A model generated the notes under the pieces. That model did not search any database and was not told the DNA's origin. It saw only the letters and a program-made list of their open reading frames with translations. The position numbers were made by a program, and so were the translations under genes. This document shows, one piece after another, positions 10,599 to 32,448 of a stretch of DNA of 64,000 bases. The DNA comes from Rhodamnia argentea (lineage: Eukaryota > Streptophyta > Magnoliopsida > Myrtales > Myrtaceae): assembly GCF_020921035.1 (NCBI RefSeq), contig NC_063150.1:7192001-7256000 (forward strand), written 5' to 3'. Position 1 is the first letter of the stretch; every line of letters starts with the position of its first letter.

Positions 10599-13500
10599 TC
10601 AATGTCTCCGGTCTCGCTGCCACCTGCCTCCATGCCTATTATAGTCCCTGTTATGGTCCCAGACCCCGGAGGAGCTCCCGTGCCTCGAACTCTCCGGCCC
10701 ATAAGACCGATCAGGAGCTGCCCTCGTCTCCGGGACGTTCCTTCCAGGTGGATACCTCGTCGGGCTATTTTCCTGGCTCCAAGATTCGAAATCCTCCCGG
10801 GCATAGATCGAAGCCCGGGCACTAAAATTAGATTGGTTAGTTTGAGAATAAGAATGAGGGTGACTATACTGATGAGTTGTCTCTCGTCCACCTCCCCATG
10901 AAGAATTCATGTCCATGGATGGACCGGGACCACCAGGGTAAGGAGACAAATGCACCCGCTGCAGCTGCGGCGATGCGACTGCTGAATATGGAAGTGAATG
11001 CATTGGCCTCTTTCCCGTCAAGCTCGGATTCAGTACTCCATTCGTGGGAGCAAACACTTCCTGGGCTTGTGATTGAACAGCTGCAGACTCGATGGGAACT
11101 CTATGTTGCAGAGATGGGGCCATCATCGAATGTGTGTGAACTTGACTTGATTGAGACTGCGAGTTTTGGACATTTCTTGCTTCTTGTTGAAGTGTAGCAA
11201 GAAAATTGGAGGCCTGTAGGGGCGGTGGCATGGTGGCGGAGACATGTCCTTGGAAAATTCCTGATGTACTCGCTGCCGAAGCTGAAGCGTGCCTAGAAAA
11301 AGGATTCTTCACAGCATCTGCTGCCCAAGCACCCTGCAAAAATCATCAAAACAGGGAAAAAGAAGGGCGTCACTCTGCTATTTTTGGTAATTTTTTGTCC
11401 GGTATTTGGTCGTACAGAGAAAAAATTATGAAATCTGTCATAAACGAGAAAGATGATTCGCTTAACGTCGATGCCATGCCACTCCACTACAACAATCTGA
11501 GGTGGCGAATTTTCTCGTTAAGAACTTTGTCCTGACCTATCTCCTTTGATTGTACATGGGAGGTGGGACCCAACATTTTTTTCTTTTTTTGGGTCAGAGA
11601 CAGAAAGTAATTTCTTCTTCAGTCATCACCATAGGCGGTCTCAAGCCAACGTGAAAAAATGCTAAATCCCATGGTGCCACCCCGGTTTTCTGACTGAGGA
11701 AGTCATTTTCACAATTCAAAACTTGAGCCCCAGAGAAGAAAGAAGATGAATTCATTTCGTTGATTCTTTTTAGTCGCATGAGTGGTTTTCAATAGCATCA
11801 CTCCCACTGGCCCAATGGGGGAACGAGTGCGGCAGAAATCGACCGTTGGCGAGAGTCCTAGTGTCATTGTGCAGTAAAAACCTAGGTCACGCACCGTTAC
11901 AGGAGGATTGCTGGAAGGCGTCGGGGATGGGAGGGATACTTCAACCCTCCCTTCTCTTCTGCCACCCGCAACAGCGCCAGCACCAACACCGAGTCCATTC
12001 AAATTCCCAGCCACTAAATTTGCTGCTCCACCTCCGGCTTTAATCATATCGAGAAGTCTCACTGTATCTGTGCTCGATAAGTTCCCGGCTCCCCCCGAGG
12101 TCAGTGCAAAAACGATCTCCGGGTTCTTGAGCAGCACAGCCAGCAATTCAAGATCGGGCTCTGCTGCAGCAGGGTTACTGTTTTGTGATGTCGAAGACAG
12201 TCCTGCTCTTGCGTTGTCATTAGAAGGTACCTGTGTTTCTGGGACGACATCAGCATCGGGTAACTGTTCAATAGAAATCACTGGGGTTAGCGAGTCATCA
12301 TAGTCCATCTCGCGGTCCCAGGGCTCTTTGGGATTGGGAGGTATCTCTTGGACTGTCCTGTAGAAAGTCTCTTTCTCACGGCGATTCCTGTTTTTCTGGA
12401 ATTCAACTTCTTTGCTATCCTCACCTCCGCCCACCCTCCACTGATCGTTCAGTTTTACTTCTGCATAATGAACCAGCGAACGCGTTATAAGTGATACAGC
12501 CCTGTAGGTGAAAGATAACAATGCTTCTAACTAGTGGCCCAAAATGTTTTGTATCCTTATTTTCACAATGACAGGTTTTGAAAAAGCCACAGACTATGCT
12601 GCTTTCCTGAACTCTGTCGAAGTTGAAAAACCCCACAGAATCAATCTAACTGCACTTATCTCCCAGGACAATGAGCGAGAACAAAATCAAGAATTATGCA
12701 ATTCTGTATCTTCCCGAAGAAACTTAAGGACAATAAAAGGAAAGTGACTAGTTATGTTGATAGGGTACTCATTATATCATGATCCTGTCACCTGACGAAC
12801 AGAGAAATATTTCCACATCATCAACTACTCTATCACGCGTGAATGCATTAGGAGAGCAATTGACCATTACTTCTCATAAATCTCAAATCAATCAAATGTC
12901 ACATCAACGTGCTTGCTCAGAGTACGCATCCTCTGCATTTGGTTCCTTTTTATGGTGATAAATTTGTACGTCTTCTGTTGGACATACCACTGTAAAGTTC
13001 AACTAAGTGGAATTGTACATTTTCGTGATCCGAAAGTGGTATCTCTATTTATATTTGCAAGTCAGATGTTGAAGCACCACCGGCTCATGAGGCAACACTC
13101 TTTCGGCTTAATTGCAATCAGGCACCTCCCAGAAAGTCGTTGCATAGTGGGGGGAAAAAGGAGATTTTAATATCACATTCCGGAGCAAAGAGTTAAATCA
13201 TTGAAAAGATCATAATTGTTTCATCCCATTTTGCTCACGCACAAGAATGCCAACCAGAGATTTCAGCTTCAATTACCAAATTTACGCAACAGCATAAATT
13301 TCACTGCCACACGCCATTCTTGAAGCGATACAGGATCAATGACACATAGTCAACAGGCAACAGATCCCATTCTATCTACTAATGTGAATCAAATTCAATA
13401 TTCTAGTTTTGAGTCAAAATGGTCCAGCGAATGGGTGGAAGTGAAGGAGCCAAACTGAGTTACATGACTAATTTCGGGTGCATATGTTAGACAAGACTAC

Positions 13501-16500
13501 GTTCTCCAATTGTGTCAAGCGGATCTGAACGAAAAACTATTAGGATGCCCCGGATTTATCACTTCACACAGTCACCCTACATGAAACTTTTTAGCTCTTG
13601 GTTATCGTTAGCACCTGTCCACTTGCATGGGATACAGTTTAACTCAGAGAGGGTACTATAAGGAGTACTAAACAAGCAGAGATCTCAAAGCATGGTGCAC
13701 AACATTACCTAGATCCACCAAACTTTATTGAAAAAGGAGGATTCCAGAAATGCCATCCAAGTGGTTAGTTCCAAACATCAAAAAGACAATTTCACAACCC
13801 TCTTTCTCCGTTGAACTCCACTAAATGACGAAATACAAGTTACTGACCACTTCTCATGTCTTGTAAAAGAGACAAATCATATCACATAGGTTACTCCTGT
13901 TCTGTCTCTAACGGTTCAAATAAATGAAAAAAATGAAAAGATAACATCAGTTGCAGGCTAGCTAGCAAATCTCTGTTTGTAAGGAAAACCCAAACAAGAC
14001 CTGCAATATCCTCTTGGTTAATCAACATTTTGCAGCTTATACAAACGTCTCTTTATTCCCAGGCAAGATTTATGCTCCTCAACATACTATTGCAGCAAAT
14101 CATAAAAACCATAAAAAGTTCACAAACAACAAGTTTACCTGCCGGTCTCTTCCAGGGGATCCGAACCCTCTTACACTCCTCCAATACAGTCTCCCTTGAA
14201 TCCAATTTGGTCATTGGAAACGACACATCAAGCTTATGAGGAGCTTCAGAGGGCATCACATTCTTTTGTTGTTCACCATCAGACTGAACATGAACTGTAG
14301 CTGCTGGAGGCAAATTGACTGTCTTAGTCGTCAATATTTTAACAGAACTTTCAGTTTTTATTTCATTACTCTCATTACAAGAGGACCCGCTCTTTCCATA
14401 TTTGTTCTGCATGTGCAGTGCACGCATTTTTGCCTTCTGAATATCATCAACAGACATTGGACGACTGCGGCTAACAGAAGCCAGTCTGGAAGCTTGTGGG
14501 CTTCTGCCAGCCATTTTCTGGCCAGGCTGTTCCACCATCTGCACTTTCCTGCGTTCTCTATTTTCTGATATGGGCTAAGGCAGCAACTACATCGCATATG
14601 GTACATTAATTCAAGCAAACAATGGTAGCGGCAAATTCAACTCTGAGACATCTTAAGATAATCTTCTTATACATTTTTCCGCGGCCAAACTATCAAATTG
14701 ATAAAAATTAAATTGGACACATGAAAATCATAGTCAGGCCAGAATATGACAATAGTTTTACAAAATTATATTTTAAGTACAAGAATACGGTTGAAGAACC
14801 CCTAGAAAAGCCACTCAATCATTAAAAAAATCTATGTTCAATATTCATCCAACACAATTATAGTCCCATCAGTCTTAGCCAATCCGATGGCATTGTGTTA
14901 CTTCTGCCCCATCAAAAGAAACTGCTTACTACAAGTTTAGTAAGGACTTTCGTTTTTTCAGTTTGCAAACGCCAATATTAACAATAAATAACTCCAAAAT
15001 CCAAAAGGGATATATGTTACCAGTTCCCTAATCTGAGCAGTGGGATATTTTGGCCTTAGGAGAAAAAACCAAATAGATAATAATGGAAATGGAGACTGAG
15101 CATCCATTCCTTGTCTGAGCAATAGCCTAGGGAATACGGGAACATGTATTAGAGATATTTATCTTCCTCCATCAGGAAAGCATACCACTGCTACGTCATC
15201 GCCAACTAATGAACTTCTATCATCCACTTCGACAAGTAAAATGCAAAAAAAAAAAAAAAAAAAGGTTCTACGTCAAAGTAAATAGAACTTAGAAAGTCCA
15301 AAAAAATTTCCAGAAGGATACGGGCTGAAGTTGCACTGAGGGCGTGTTTCCTGCTTGAATCATCCGCTGGAGCAGGCAAGAGTTTTAGTGCTTGTGAAGA
15401 TTCCAACCTCCTGATGCAAGAAATGTTGCTCAAAACACCTTCAAGACACCAAAGACTATCAAAACTGATCATAAGTCGCACATACCTGGTAACCTCCAAA
15501 TTTTCGCACGAAGCAAGAATCTCTTCCTGTTGACACACCTAATGGTTACTACCCTCAATATACAAACTTATAGCAGACTTAATCTTTTTTTTTTTTTTTT
15601 TGGTCAGGACTTAATCATATTTTAAAGAGGTACTTACAGATAAACTGTTATCTGAATGCCATGCTTCATCACCCATGATTTCACCAAAACTGCGAAAAAC
15701 AAGGTTTATAAGTAATGAGTTTCTATCTCCATAATTACAAAAGTGGATGTGACCATGAACTTGCCTCTGCTTCACCATCATTTCTTTCTGCATAGCAGTA
15801 AAAGATCTCACGCCATTGGGCTTCTTAATAACCTGGGTTCGTGCAAACATTTTGCTCCATTTTGATAGCAAAGCCTTTGCCCTGTTTGATACATCTGATC
15901 TCCAAATCAGATAATGAGTTCCAACTTTAACATTAGGAGACACGTACAATACACGCATGCATAAAAATTTCTCTTAACAAGTACTTCTCACTATCTCACC
16001 AAGCAAAGAAACCCTCAACTCATACCCAAAAAAGCTACGAGAGAGAGAGAGGACTAGACAATCAAGCTCACAAAAAATTTACAAATGATTTTGGTCTGGT
16101 TATTAATTCATAGCTGGTTTCTCTTTAAACAGTTGAACAGCGGTCCCCCACCCCCCCAAAAAAAAAAAAAATATCCCCCACCCCCCAAACCAAAAAAAAA
16201 GGGTTTGCGCTCGTTCAACCCCTGAGAAAAGAGAGCATCTCTGCTGGAATTAATCGCATGCAATGTATAGAACAATGGCAATTTCTTTGAGTAGACAACC
16301 AATCACACAACAGTAAACCATCCTAGGGACAAGCAAGATAAAGAGGAACAAACATAAGAGAGACAACAATAGAGAATGCACAAAGTGAACATTATGACAC
16401 ACTTTCGTAAGTAAATGCACACCTGATGTCCTATAAAACCGCAGTCTGTTAACAGTTTGGAGAACGGCAGACAATTGATTAGGAAGAGCTTTATGTAGAG

Positions 16501-18953
16501 GCAAATGAGAGAGAACCTGCAAGTTGTACAAAATAATATTTAGCAACTCGCAATGCTTGGTGCAATTTGATTTATGACTTGATCAGTTTCCACCTCAAGG
16601 ATGATAGAAAGCACACTGGTTTGTTCTTCAGTGGCTGCTTGGCTCAACCATGTTGCCAAGATCATTACACCACCTTTGGTCATAAACCTAGAAGCATGAA
16701 AAGAAATTAAAACAATTGGGAAAATTTCTAGAAATACAGAGAACAAAAGAATCAGCTAAAAATCTACCAAGAAAGTACTGAAGAATTCTCTATCCGCAGA
16801 ATCCACTCCATTAACTTGACCTGCCCAGAGAATGTTTCTTCTTTCCCCATAAGTGTGAAGATATTTTGAAGAAACTCTTTATCAGCCTCGTCTATGCCGG
16901 GCAAGAGATCATTTTGTACAGGGCAAGGTGAGGGATCTCCAACATCAGGTGCAATGGAGTTTAATGGAAGCGCATCAACAGGTGTTGCCGTTGCTGATTC
17001 AGAATTTACTGGGAGAACAGCATTAGAATCTTTTGGAGCTTTCAATCTAATGGCTTTCTCCTTTGAGAGTCGTACGAACTTTCTCACTCGTGACCGTTGA
17101 CTATTAAAAAAATCGCGAACCTTCACATACATAAAATGCAAAGATGTAAGGGGATATATCCTAATATCGGTATTTACAGACAAGGGCAGACTATTTTACT
17201 TATCCATCTCAATAGATTGTCAATACAAGTCAGAAGTTTCATTTCAACAAGCACGAGAAGAATACATAATCTTTGTTAATGCACAGAAATAAGGAACTAA
17301 TTAAAGGTCCAAACTTCAGGCATACAGTGAGATTTCAATCAATTTAAAAGAAAAAAACAATTGAAGAGCCAAAAGAACAGAACGGAGAAACAACCTGAGT
17401 GACTGTGACTCCAAAAAGAGCACTGATTTCCCGGGATTCCTTCTTGCTAATTGCATCTTTAATAGAAAAAACTGATTGCATATACTTCACAGCCTTAGGA
17501 TTTAATAAATCTCTAGGTCTTTTTCCTGAAATTTAGTAATCAACAGTCAAGAATCAGACCAACAGCAAAAGATGAAAAGTAAAAGCAAGGAAAATCTTTT
17601 TGTTTTGGAGCTTAGACAACCCTTAGTAAAAGGAAAATTGAAGAACTCTTAAAAGGATTTTATGCAAAAATGTTGCAACAAAACTCTCACAATAACAACA
17701 ATAGCACAACTATCTTCTCAATTCATCTAATAAACTCCATCAGCCTTGAGATTTCACTAAAACCAATTGGGGGCCAGTTATTCTATAGAGACTTACCAAT
17801 TTTTATTGACAATGCTCCAGCCGCCTGAAAATCATAAGTAGAAATCTGTTAGCAGGATTTAATTTGGTGGAAGAAAAACCAACATAAATCAACTTAGAGC
17901 CATCTAAAGCACGGAGAAATGTAGGAGTTTTAATCTTCTGAATTGCAGCTCAACTAAACCAAAACTACAAGAATAAGGTCTTTCCCATTCTTTAACTGAA
18001 AAAAGACACTTATCTTATATGTTTCTGGAAGAGATGCATTAAACTGACGAAACTTAGCATAAAAAGAGATGCATGAACCTGCTAACTATGTGAAATATAA
18101 AGAATCAGTACATTTGCAACTTCCAAAAATTGACTGACAGAAATCCATTACAAAAAGGGAACAATTTTTAAAACCACAAACTATAACGCCATTCAATTAT
18201 CTTTTCAAACACATGATGCAATCACAATTAACTAGAACCTCAGGACCTCACTGGTAAATTGAAACAAAAACAAAAAATTTTTGGAGGCATAGCCAGCAAT
18301 GATCAGATATTGAACCCATCGGTTCTTCTATATCTCATAGGCAATGCACCAAACTCCGATAGACAGTTAAACTGTATTAAGTGAGAGGAACACCAATCCG
18401 AAACTGATATTCATTCTAATATGGTGGAGGAAGCTTCGTAATCAAAAGATAAACTGCACATGCAAAAAGGTAGCTTCCTGCATGACTCATGGACTATCTT
18501 CAGGCACATTGAACAGATAGAGCCTCTTCGAGAAATGACCTCAAAATCAAGCATCACGTCCAGAGACCTCAATGAAATCCTTATTCCGAAATTCTGAGCA
18601 AAATCAAGTCCTAGCAAAGAATCCCGGACCCTTGCCCGAAAATTGTCACACCAAACAAAATCACGGCACCTAAAATCGCTTCTCCACTCTTTGCATGCTC
18701 AGAAAACTGTCGATATTAGCCGTTCCTCTTCGCATGGCAAGAAAAATTAACAAGACTCTAGGTCGTTACCAAAACGCACCATTTCCTGGGCGAGAGGGTT
18801 CACCCCAGTGAGCTTGCATTGGGTGACGACGATGCTCTGAAGCCGGTCGATTTGGCTGTGGAAGAGCTCTCTCTGGGAGCCCAGGAACTTCTGGAACGAC
18901 TCCGGCGAGCTCCCAATCTCCTGTTCCGACATGTCCTCCCTCAAGACCTCCAT
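10599..18953 (-). CDS. LUMINIDEPENDENS homeodomain-like protein (autonomous flowering pathway)
   Basis: This is a multi-exon gene. In Arabidopsis LD promotes flowering by repressing FLC, acting with FLD in the nucleus. Exon 1 (18780-18953) begins MEVLREDMSEQEIGSSPESF and contains QKFLGSQRELFHSQIDRLQ and TQCKLTGVNPLAQEM. Tiny exon 2 (about 17798-17826) gives AAGALSIKIG. Exon 3 (about 17397-17527) and exon 4 (about 16780-17121) carry the homeodomain-like region ending VRDFFNSQRSRVRKFVRLSKEKA, then KEETFSGQVKLMEWILRI. Further exons lie near 16.6, 16.45, 15.8, 15.65, 15.5 and 15.35 kb (LSHLPLHKALPNQLSAVL; SNRAKALLSKWSKMFA; GEIMGD; ESSQALKLLPAPADDS). Then come 14139 to about 14560 (VQMVEQPGQKMAGRSPQ; SRPMSVDDIQKAKMRA), 11895-12460 (WRVGGGEDSKEVEFQKNRNR; PKEPWDREMDYDDSLTP; EPDLELLAVLLKNP; EVSLPSPTPSSNPP) and the last exon 10599-11333, low-complexity, ending GGRWQRDRRH. 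Motif order matches Arabidopsis LD throughout. I saw no damage. Middle exon edges are approximate. Confidence 0.93.
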
Positions 18954-19985
18954 ACGAAGCGCCTGATGCGGAAGGCTCGAAGGTCGGTGCGGTCGATCGA
19001 CGCGATTCGGGCATTAGCGATTCGACCCGAGGAATCAGAAGGCTGAGCACGAGCACGAGCACGAGTCACGAGCATGAGCAATTTACCGTAGTTCGGGGAA
19101 GGACGAGTTAGGGTTTGGTTTTGGGGGGGGAGACAAAGAGAGAGGGATCACGGCCGTAGGTAAAGCCTTACCAACGCTTGCGTATGTAAACGTCATCGTC
19201 CCCAGGAAAACGTTAAACGCCGGGCGACGCTATGGTAAAAGAAAAATATTGTATTTTACAATGACTAATGTACGACCCCACCTGACCGTGGCACACGTTG
19301 AGCTTCTATTTATCTCAGAAAATATCTCGAATTTTACGTTCTAAAATTTAGACAAAATTACTATTTAAAAAAAATATATATATATAGTTCAGAATGTTTT
19401 ACTTTTACTGTTTTTATCTATAACTGTATCTATTTTCTACCAATCTCTTTAACTCGACAGCGCCATTTATCTCACTCTTTTACCATTTGAAATTACCCTC
19501 GCCATATATAAACGAAGATTGCATCGCAAAGCAAAAACAACGTCGCTAAATAAATTTAGCCAATAAAATTCACGGTACCATCTCAGAAGCAAATGCACGC
19601 ACAATACTCAATTTGCTGACTTAGATAAGCCGATAAATTTAGCCTGTTAGTATAACAAACTAATTTCGAATTGACTTATCACGCGAGAAATTTAGGATTT
19701 CGATAAGTTACACAAAAATTAGCAATTTACTTGAAAGGCTAGTAGTTTTCAAGCAATCAAATTAGCGTCAAGTACGACTTCGTAGTTAAAATTAAGTAGT
19801 AATTCAGTTTGAGAAATAAGATGAGAATCATTTTTAAAGTTAATCAATCCAAAATGCCGGTAAGACAAACAAATAAGATATGGTAATTAGCTGGAAAAGT
19901 TAGTAATTTTCATTCAGTGAATGAGAATTGGTAACTTCGTATAAGAGGCGATAACCATCGACTGTTGCCTTGGTGACTATGTGCT
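18954..19985. other. Spacer upstream of LUMINIDEPENDENS
   Basis: This holds the LD 5' leader and promoter. Repeated gagcac words at about 19044-19080 lie just upstream of the start codon. AT-rich DNA at 19300-19900 (gaa ttt agc / aaattagc-type words) looks repeat-derived, but no ends or inverted arms could be defined. No gene seen. Confidence 0.45.
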
Positions 19986-20375
19986 GCTACTAAATCGACT
20001 CCATTTTCTGAGACTAAGAAATGCCCCACCAGTACTCTGAGAACCGGAACAAAGCGGCCAACCGTTGGTTGCCTCACTCCGGTTCCACTGTATATCCATG
20101 AATCCTTTGTCTGCAACAGGCTCCAACCTAGCAGAAGAGGAAGGAGCGGGCTTAGCGATTGAGAATCAGATCGGATCGTGCCAGAACGTTGAACCGCTTA
20201 AACCAAATGATGCCCCCCCTCCGCCTGTGATGTCGAATCTAGAGCAATCGTTCCCGGATATACAAGCTGATCCTGGAGCGACTGGATCAATGGTCGTCCT
20301 CCAATCTGGCCGTAGAAACGTGCCTTCAAAATCTAATTTACCTACAGAAGATTGCAAATTATAAAGACAACCAAA
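19985..20375 (-). pseudogene. Unidentified broken coding-like stretch
   Basis: On the minus strand a frame of about 125 codons with coding-like composition runs across this block (for example DFEGTFLRPDWRTTIDP, RFDITGGGGASFGLSG, KPAPSSSARLEPVADKG and FMDIQWNRSEATNGWPL). It is not open throughout. I do not recognise the family. The opposite strand has a 99-codon frame at 20065-20364, which I consider its shadow. It lies between the LD 5' end and the PEX6 3' end. It could be a decayed gene fragment, a retro-copied exon or a piece of an old mobile element; I cannot decide which. Confidence 0.3.
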
Positions 20376-21158
20376 CAATCCCTCGTGTTAACGCTTGGTG
20401 AAAGGACAAGACTCTCCAGTAACTTGATTCAGGTGGGATACTGCAAATTTTCATCAAATGAACATCTCATGAAAGCATTGCTAACAAGAAAAGGAAACTT
20501 AGAACTCACAGAATTATAGTAACAGACAAAGGACACTCGGTTTTTTATTGGAAGCGACTCTCTCTGGGTGTAACCGTAAGGATAGCGCACCAGGTACGAA
20601 ATGCTCGCTTTGAGCCATAATTGTTCTACAACACCTGCAACCCAAAGGTTGGAGGTTCGCTAGTCCATTCCACAATCCCACCACCAAGATGTCAGCAGTC
20701 AAAAGTCCAGCAACACAACACGAGTAGTTTAGAGGTTCACTCACGTAGAGGACACTCAATATGCTTGAAACGTGAAATTATCATTCTTACTACCAAATAA
20801 AAGCGTACTTAGAAGGTAAATGCAATTTAAACTGCCTCAAGCAAATTTTTGAAAAGCAGGTGAATAGGGCCAGAAACACCACCCACTACCAGGTTTAACA
20901 CAAACTCAAACCACCGGACAGATCCTTAAAGCAACATAAGGGAGAATTTTCACGATCAAAGAAATGAAGCACTGCAGAACAGTGGTCCATAAATTGAGAG
21001 GAAACTTAAACAATTAAGGAGAGTAACTAGACCCCAAAAGCTAGAAGCCCAATTGTAGAAAGGGAACAAAGAAAACAAGATAGTTAAGATCCTTAAATGA
21101 GTTTAGCACTTACCCATAATATGGACCAACAATCCACTGTACGCCATGGTTTTCCTTT
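20376..21158. other. PEX6 downstream region, no gene seen
   Basis: Probably the PEX6 3' UTR (minus strand) and spacer. Open frames are short and unrecognised. Nothing else could be supported. Confidence 0.4.
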
Positions 21159-29304
<8,146 letters not shown>

Positions 29305-29510
29305 TTCTCGAGCATGGAGGTGCGAAGCTGAACAGCAGAGCGAGAAGAAGCGAAGTGATTCTTACCCGCGACTCCAGGATGATGACGACTGACGAGGCAG
29401 CGATTTTAAGGCAAGTGATTTTAGTTAGTCTGAAGCCGTTCGGGCGCTGACCCCTGGAGGTGGAATAATATATATTAATAACAGGGAAAATTTCATTTAA
29501 TGACCCCAAG

Positions 29511-32448
29511 TAAGAGTGGCCACGAGCCGATATAGGCCTCAAATCGGCCGGTTGACCAATCGGAACAAGCCCGTTGACTGGGCCCGCCGATTTCAAACCA
29601 GAACCGGCTCAGCCCTCACGGGCCGGTTACGGTTCCGTATCGCCAATTAGCCATTGGGCTCTTGCCCTCGTGGGGTCAAATGAAACCAGCTCAGCCCTCA
29701 CGAGCCGGTTACGGTTCCATATCGCCAATTAGCCATTGGGCTCTTGCCCTCGCGGGCCCAATTTGACCGTTGCAATGCAACGGACGGATGCTTTTTTATT
29801 TATTTATTAAAATTATCCTAAATAATCTCTATAAATACTCATCTCCCTTTCATTTTTTTCTCACAATTTCTCACAATTCTCTTAATCCACTCCATTCTCT
29901 CAATTTTCCGAGTCCGCTTTCTGCTTGATTCTCTAAAAAAAAATGGCAAGTGGAAGTAGATGCAGTGATAGGAAAAAGAGCACGATGCGGATGGGAAATC
30001 CGATTATTCTCATCATCATAAATATGATCTTCGTGAATTTTCATGTTAGGAAGACGAGAATGATAATATCAACGTTATTCCCGACGTCGAGCACGTCCCA
30101 ACGCAAGAAAATCTTCATTCTCCTACCGGTGTCGAAGAAATGTCAATAACACAGAAGCCGAAACGGGAGGGTACATTCAACATATGAAAACACTTCACAA
30201 AGGAACATTTAGGCGAAAGTAAGTATCGGGTAAAATGTAAATATTGTGGGACAACATACAGTTTTATAGGTGGAGACAGCTATGGAACATTTAAACGGCA
30301 TATGAGGTCAAAACATGCAACGCAAGTTGGGATCAACACCAGTCAACAACAAATTTTCGGGTACGTCAATCCTAACACTCCTCCTTTATTTCGTTACAAT
30401 GAAAAAGTTTATAAAGAAACATTAGCTCAATATGCTGCCATTGATAGTTTACCGTTTAATATTGGTTAGTTTACCGTTTAATATTGGTGAAATTTTTTAT
30501 TTAAATTTTTTTATAAACACCGCATATACTCCGCAAGCAAAACCCGTTCCAAGAAATACTCTTAAACGAGAATTTTTTGGGCTTTATAAAAAAGGAAAAA
30601 AAGATTTGAAATTTTTTTTTACTAATTTCAATGGACGTGTGCATATAAGTAACGATATTTGGAGTAATCTTTTGTAAACTCATTCTTATATGGGTATCAC
30701 ATGTCATTGAATATGTGACAATTGGAACGTTCAAAAAAAAGTTATTGTATTTTGAGTTTTTAATTATAGGCATACAGCCAATAATTTTATGGAGTAATTA
30801 TGCATGTTTTAGAAGAATATAATTTGATTAATAAATTTTTTTTAGTTGGTTTTGATAATGCCGAGCAAATACCGCTTCCATTCCTAATTTAGAAAAGATT
30901 TGTAAACCTGCTTTTGGTGGATAATTTTTTCACATTAGATGTGATTGTCATGTTTTAAATTTATGTAAACAAGATGGTTTACAAAATTATTGATACTTTT
31001 ATCAGCCCAATAAAGAAAGTAATTCAAATTTTATGGAAACATCCCCAAATTATGAAAGAATTGGGTAGATTTTGTAAAACAAATAGAAGAACACCAAAAA
31101 AAATTTCAAAAGATGTTCCCACTTGTTGGAATTTTACCTATGAGTTGCTTAATCAATCTTTTGCTTATAATAATTTATTATGTGCGTTTATTTCGAAAAA
31201 TGTTTCCGAAATTAATTTATTCCCACAAGATTGGAATATTTGCAAAAAAAATTTAGATTTTTTAAAAGTTTTTAACGATGCAACTTATAGTTTATCTAGT
31301 GCTTATTATCATACTACGCATTTATTTTTAATATAGTGTGTTAATATTGCTGGTGTTTTTAAATAATATGAAAAAGATTATCAATTAGCTCCAACAATTA
31401 TAGCAATACGAGGAAAATGGCTGCTTTATTATACCGAAATTTCTCTTATTTATTTGGTTACTTTTGTTTTCGATCTATGTATGAAATTAGATGGTTTAGG
31501 TGATTATCTGAATAGCTATTATGAATGTTTACATTCGAATGAAACAATAAATGTTAGAATTATACAAACAACGGTTAAAAACGCAATAATATAATTGTAT
31601 AGTGAATTTTGTAGTACATATGATTTATGTGATGGTGGATTTTCTTAACTTAGTGACGTACAAAACGAGGAGAGTAGTAGAATTAGTAAAGGGTCAAAAA
31701 TGCTGATAAGTAGGCACAAAAGATAAAAGGGAGTAATAGGTAATATTTTTGAAATAGAGACATATTTAACCTTTTTTTTTTTTAGTTTGGTGAATCCGAA
31801 AGGCACGGATTTTCCAATTATAGAGTGGTAGAAGAGGTATGCAACTCAATTCTCAACCCTCGCTCTCATCGTAAGATAGATTTTAGCAATTCATTATTCA
31901 ACGGTTGCGGTTGAACAAACATTTAGTGCTAGAGGATTAATTTTGGACGACCGACGTTCAAGATTACATCCGGATTCGGTGGAGGCCCAAGCTTGTCTCA
32001 ATGATTGGACAAAGGCTCAATTTCGACAACAAGAAATGGATCGCAACACAAAAGCCGAATTCTTTGATGATGATAATGGAAATACCACCACCATAACTAT
32101 CGGAACGGGTAGCGACGATTGGCGATGATGTAAGTTGGGGTTATCAAAGGTAAAAGAACTACGTGGATTTTGATTCTTCTATTCCCAAGAAGATATATTG
32201 GCGCTTAATGATAATTCATTAAGTTTAAACCCCTTCCCCCTCCCTTTCCTCCCCAAATTTGATTACAATGTACAATTTGATGATAATTTATATTTAATAA
32301 TTTATTATCAATTTATTTCATAATTTATTATTTAAAAAATAAATATAAAAATCGAAACCGGAACCGGGACCGCCCCTTAAGGGGCTGGTTCCAATTCAGG
32401 GGTGGCCACGAAATGAAATCGACCGGTTCTGAACCGTGGCCACCTCTA
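29511..32448 (+). mobile_element. hAT-superfamily DNA transposon with 8-bp target duplication
   Basis: Perfect 8-bp direct repeats accccaag lie at 29503-29510 and 32449-32456. The ends are imperfect terminal inverted repeats: left taagagtggccacg, right (reverse complement) tagaggtggccacgg. Near the left end a block of about 80 bp (gctcagccctcacgggccgg...) is present twice in tandem (29604-29760), like hAT subterminal repeats. The coding part, on the plus strand, shows a BED zinc finger (about 30200-30330; CKYCG ... FKRHMRSKHA) and the C-terminal hAT dimerisation region (about 31890-32125; STVAVEQTFSARGLILDDRR, EAQACLNDW). Between these the transposase frame is interrupted by several stops and shifts, so the copy cannot encode a full transposase. 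It is a plain class II element of the RICESLEEPER/BED type. Confidence 0.9.
30170..32128 (+). pseudogene. Broken hAT transposase (BED finger to dimerisation domain)
   Basis: This is the recognisable coding remnant inside the hAT element. The BED finger has the cysteine pair in CKYCG and the histidine pair in KRHMRSKH. The middle RNase-H-like part survives as separate frames (for example 30974-31336). The C-terminal frame 31943-32128 continues the conserved VEQTFSARGLILDDRRSRL motif. At least four interruptions separate these parts, so it is not a functional gene. Full-length relatives are about 600-700 residues. Confidence 0.85.

Noticed and set aside
20065-20364. 99-codon plus-strand frame as a possible small gene
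   Set aside because: The opposite strand looks more protein-like across a longer region; neither is convincing enough for an intact gene.
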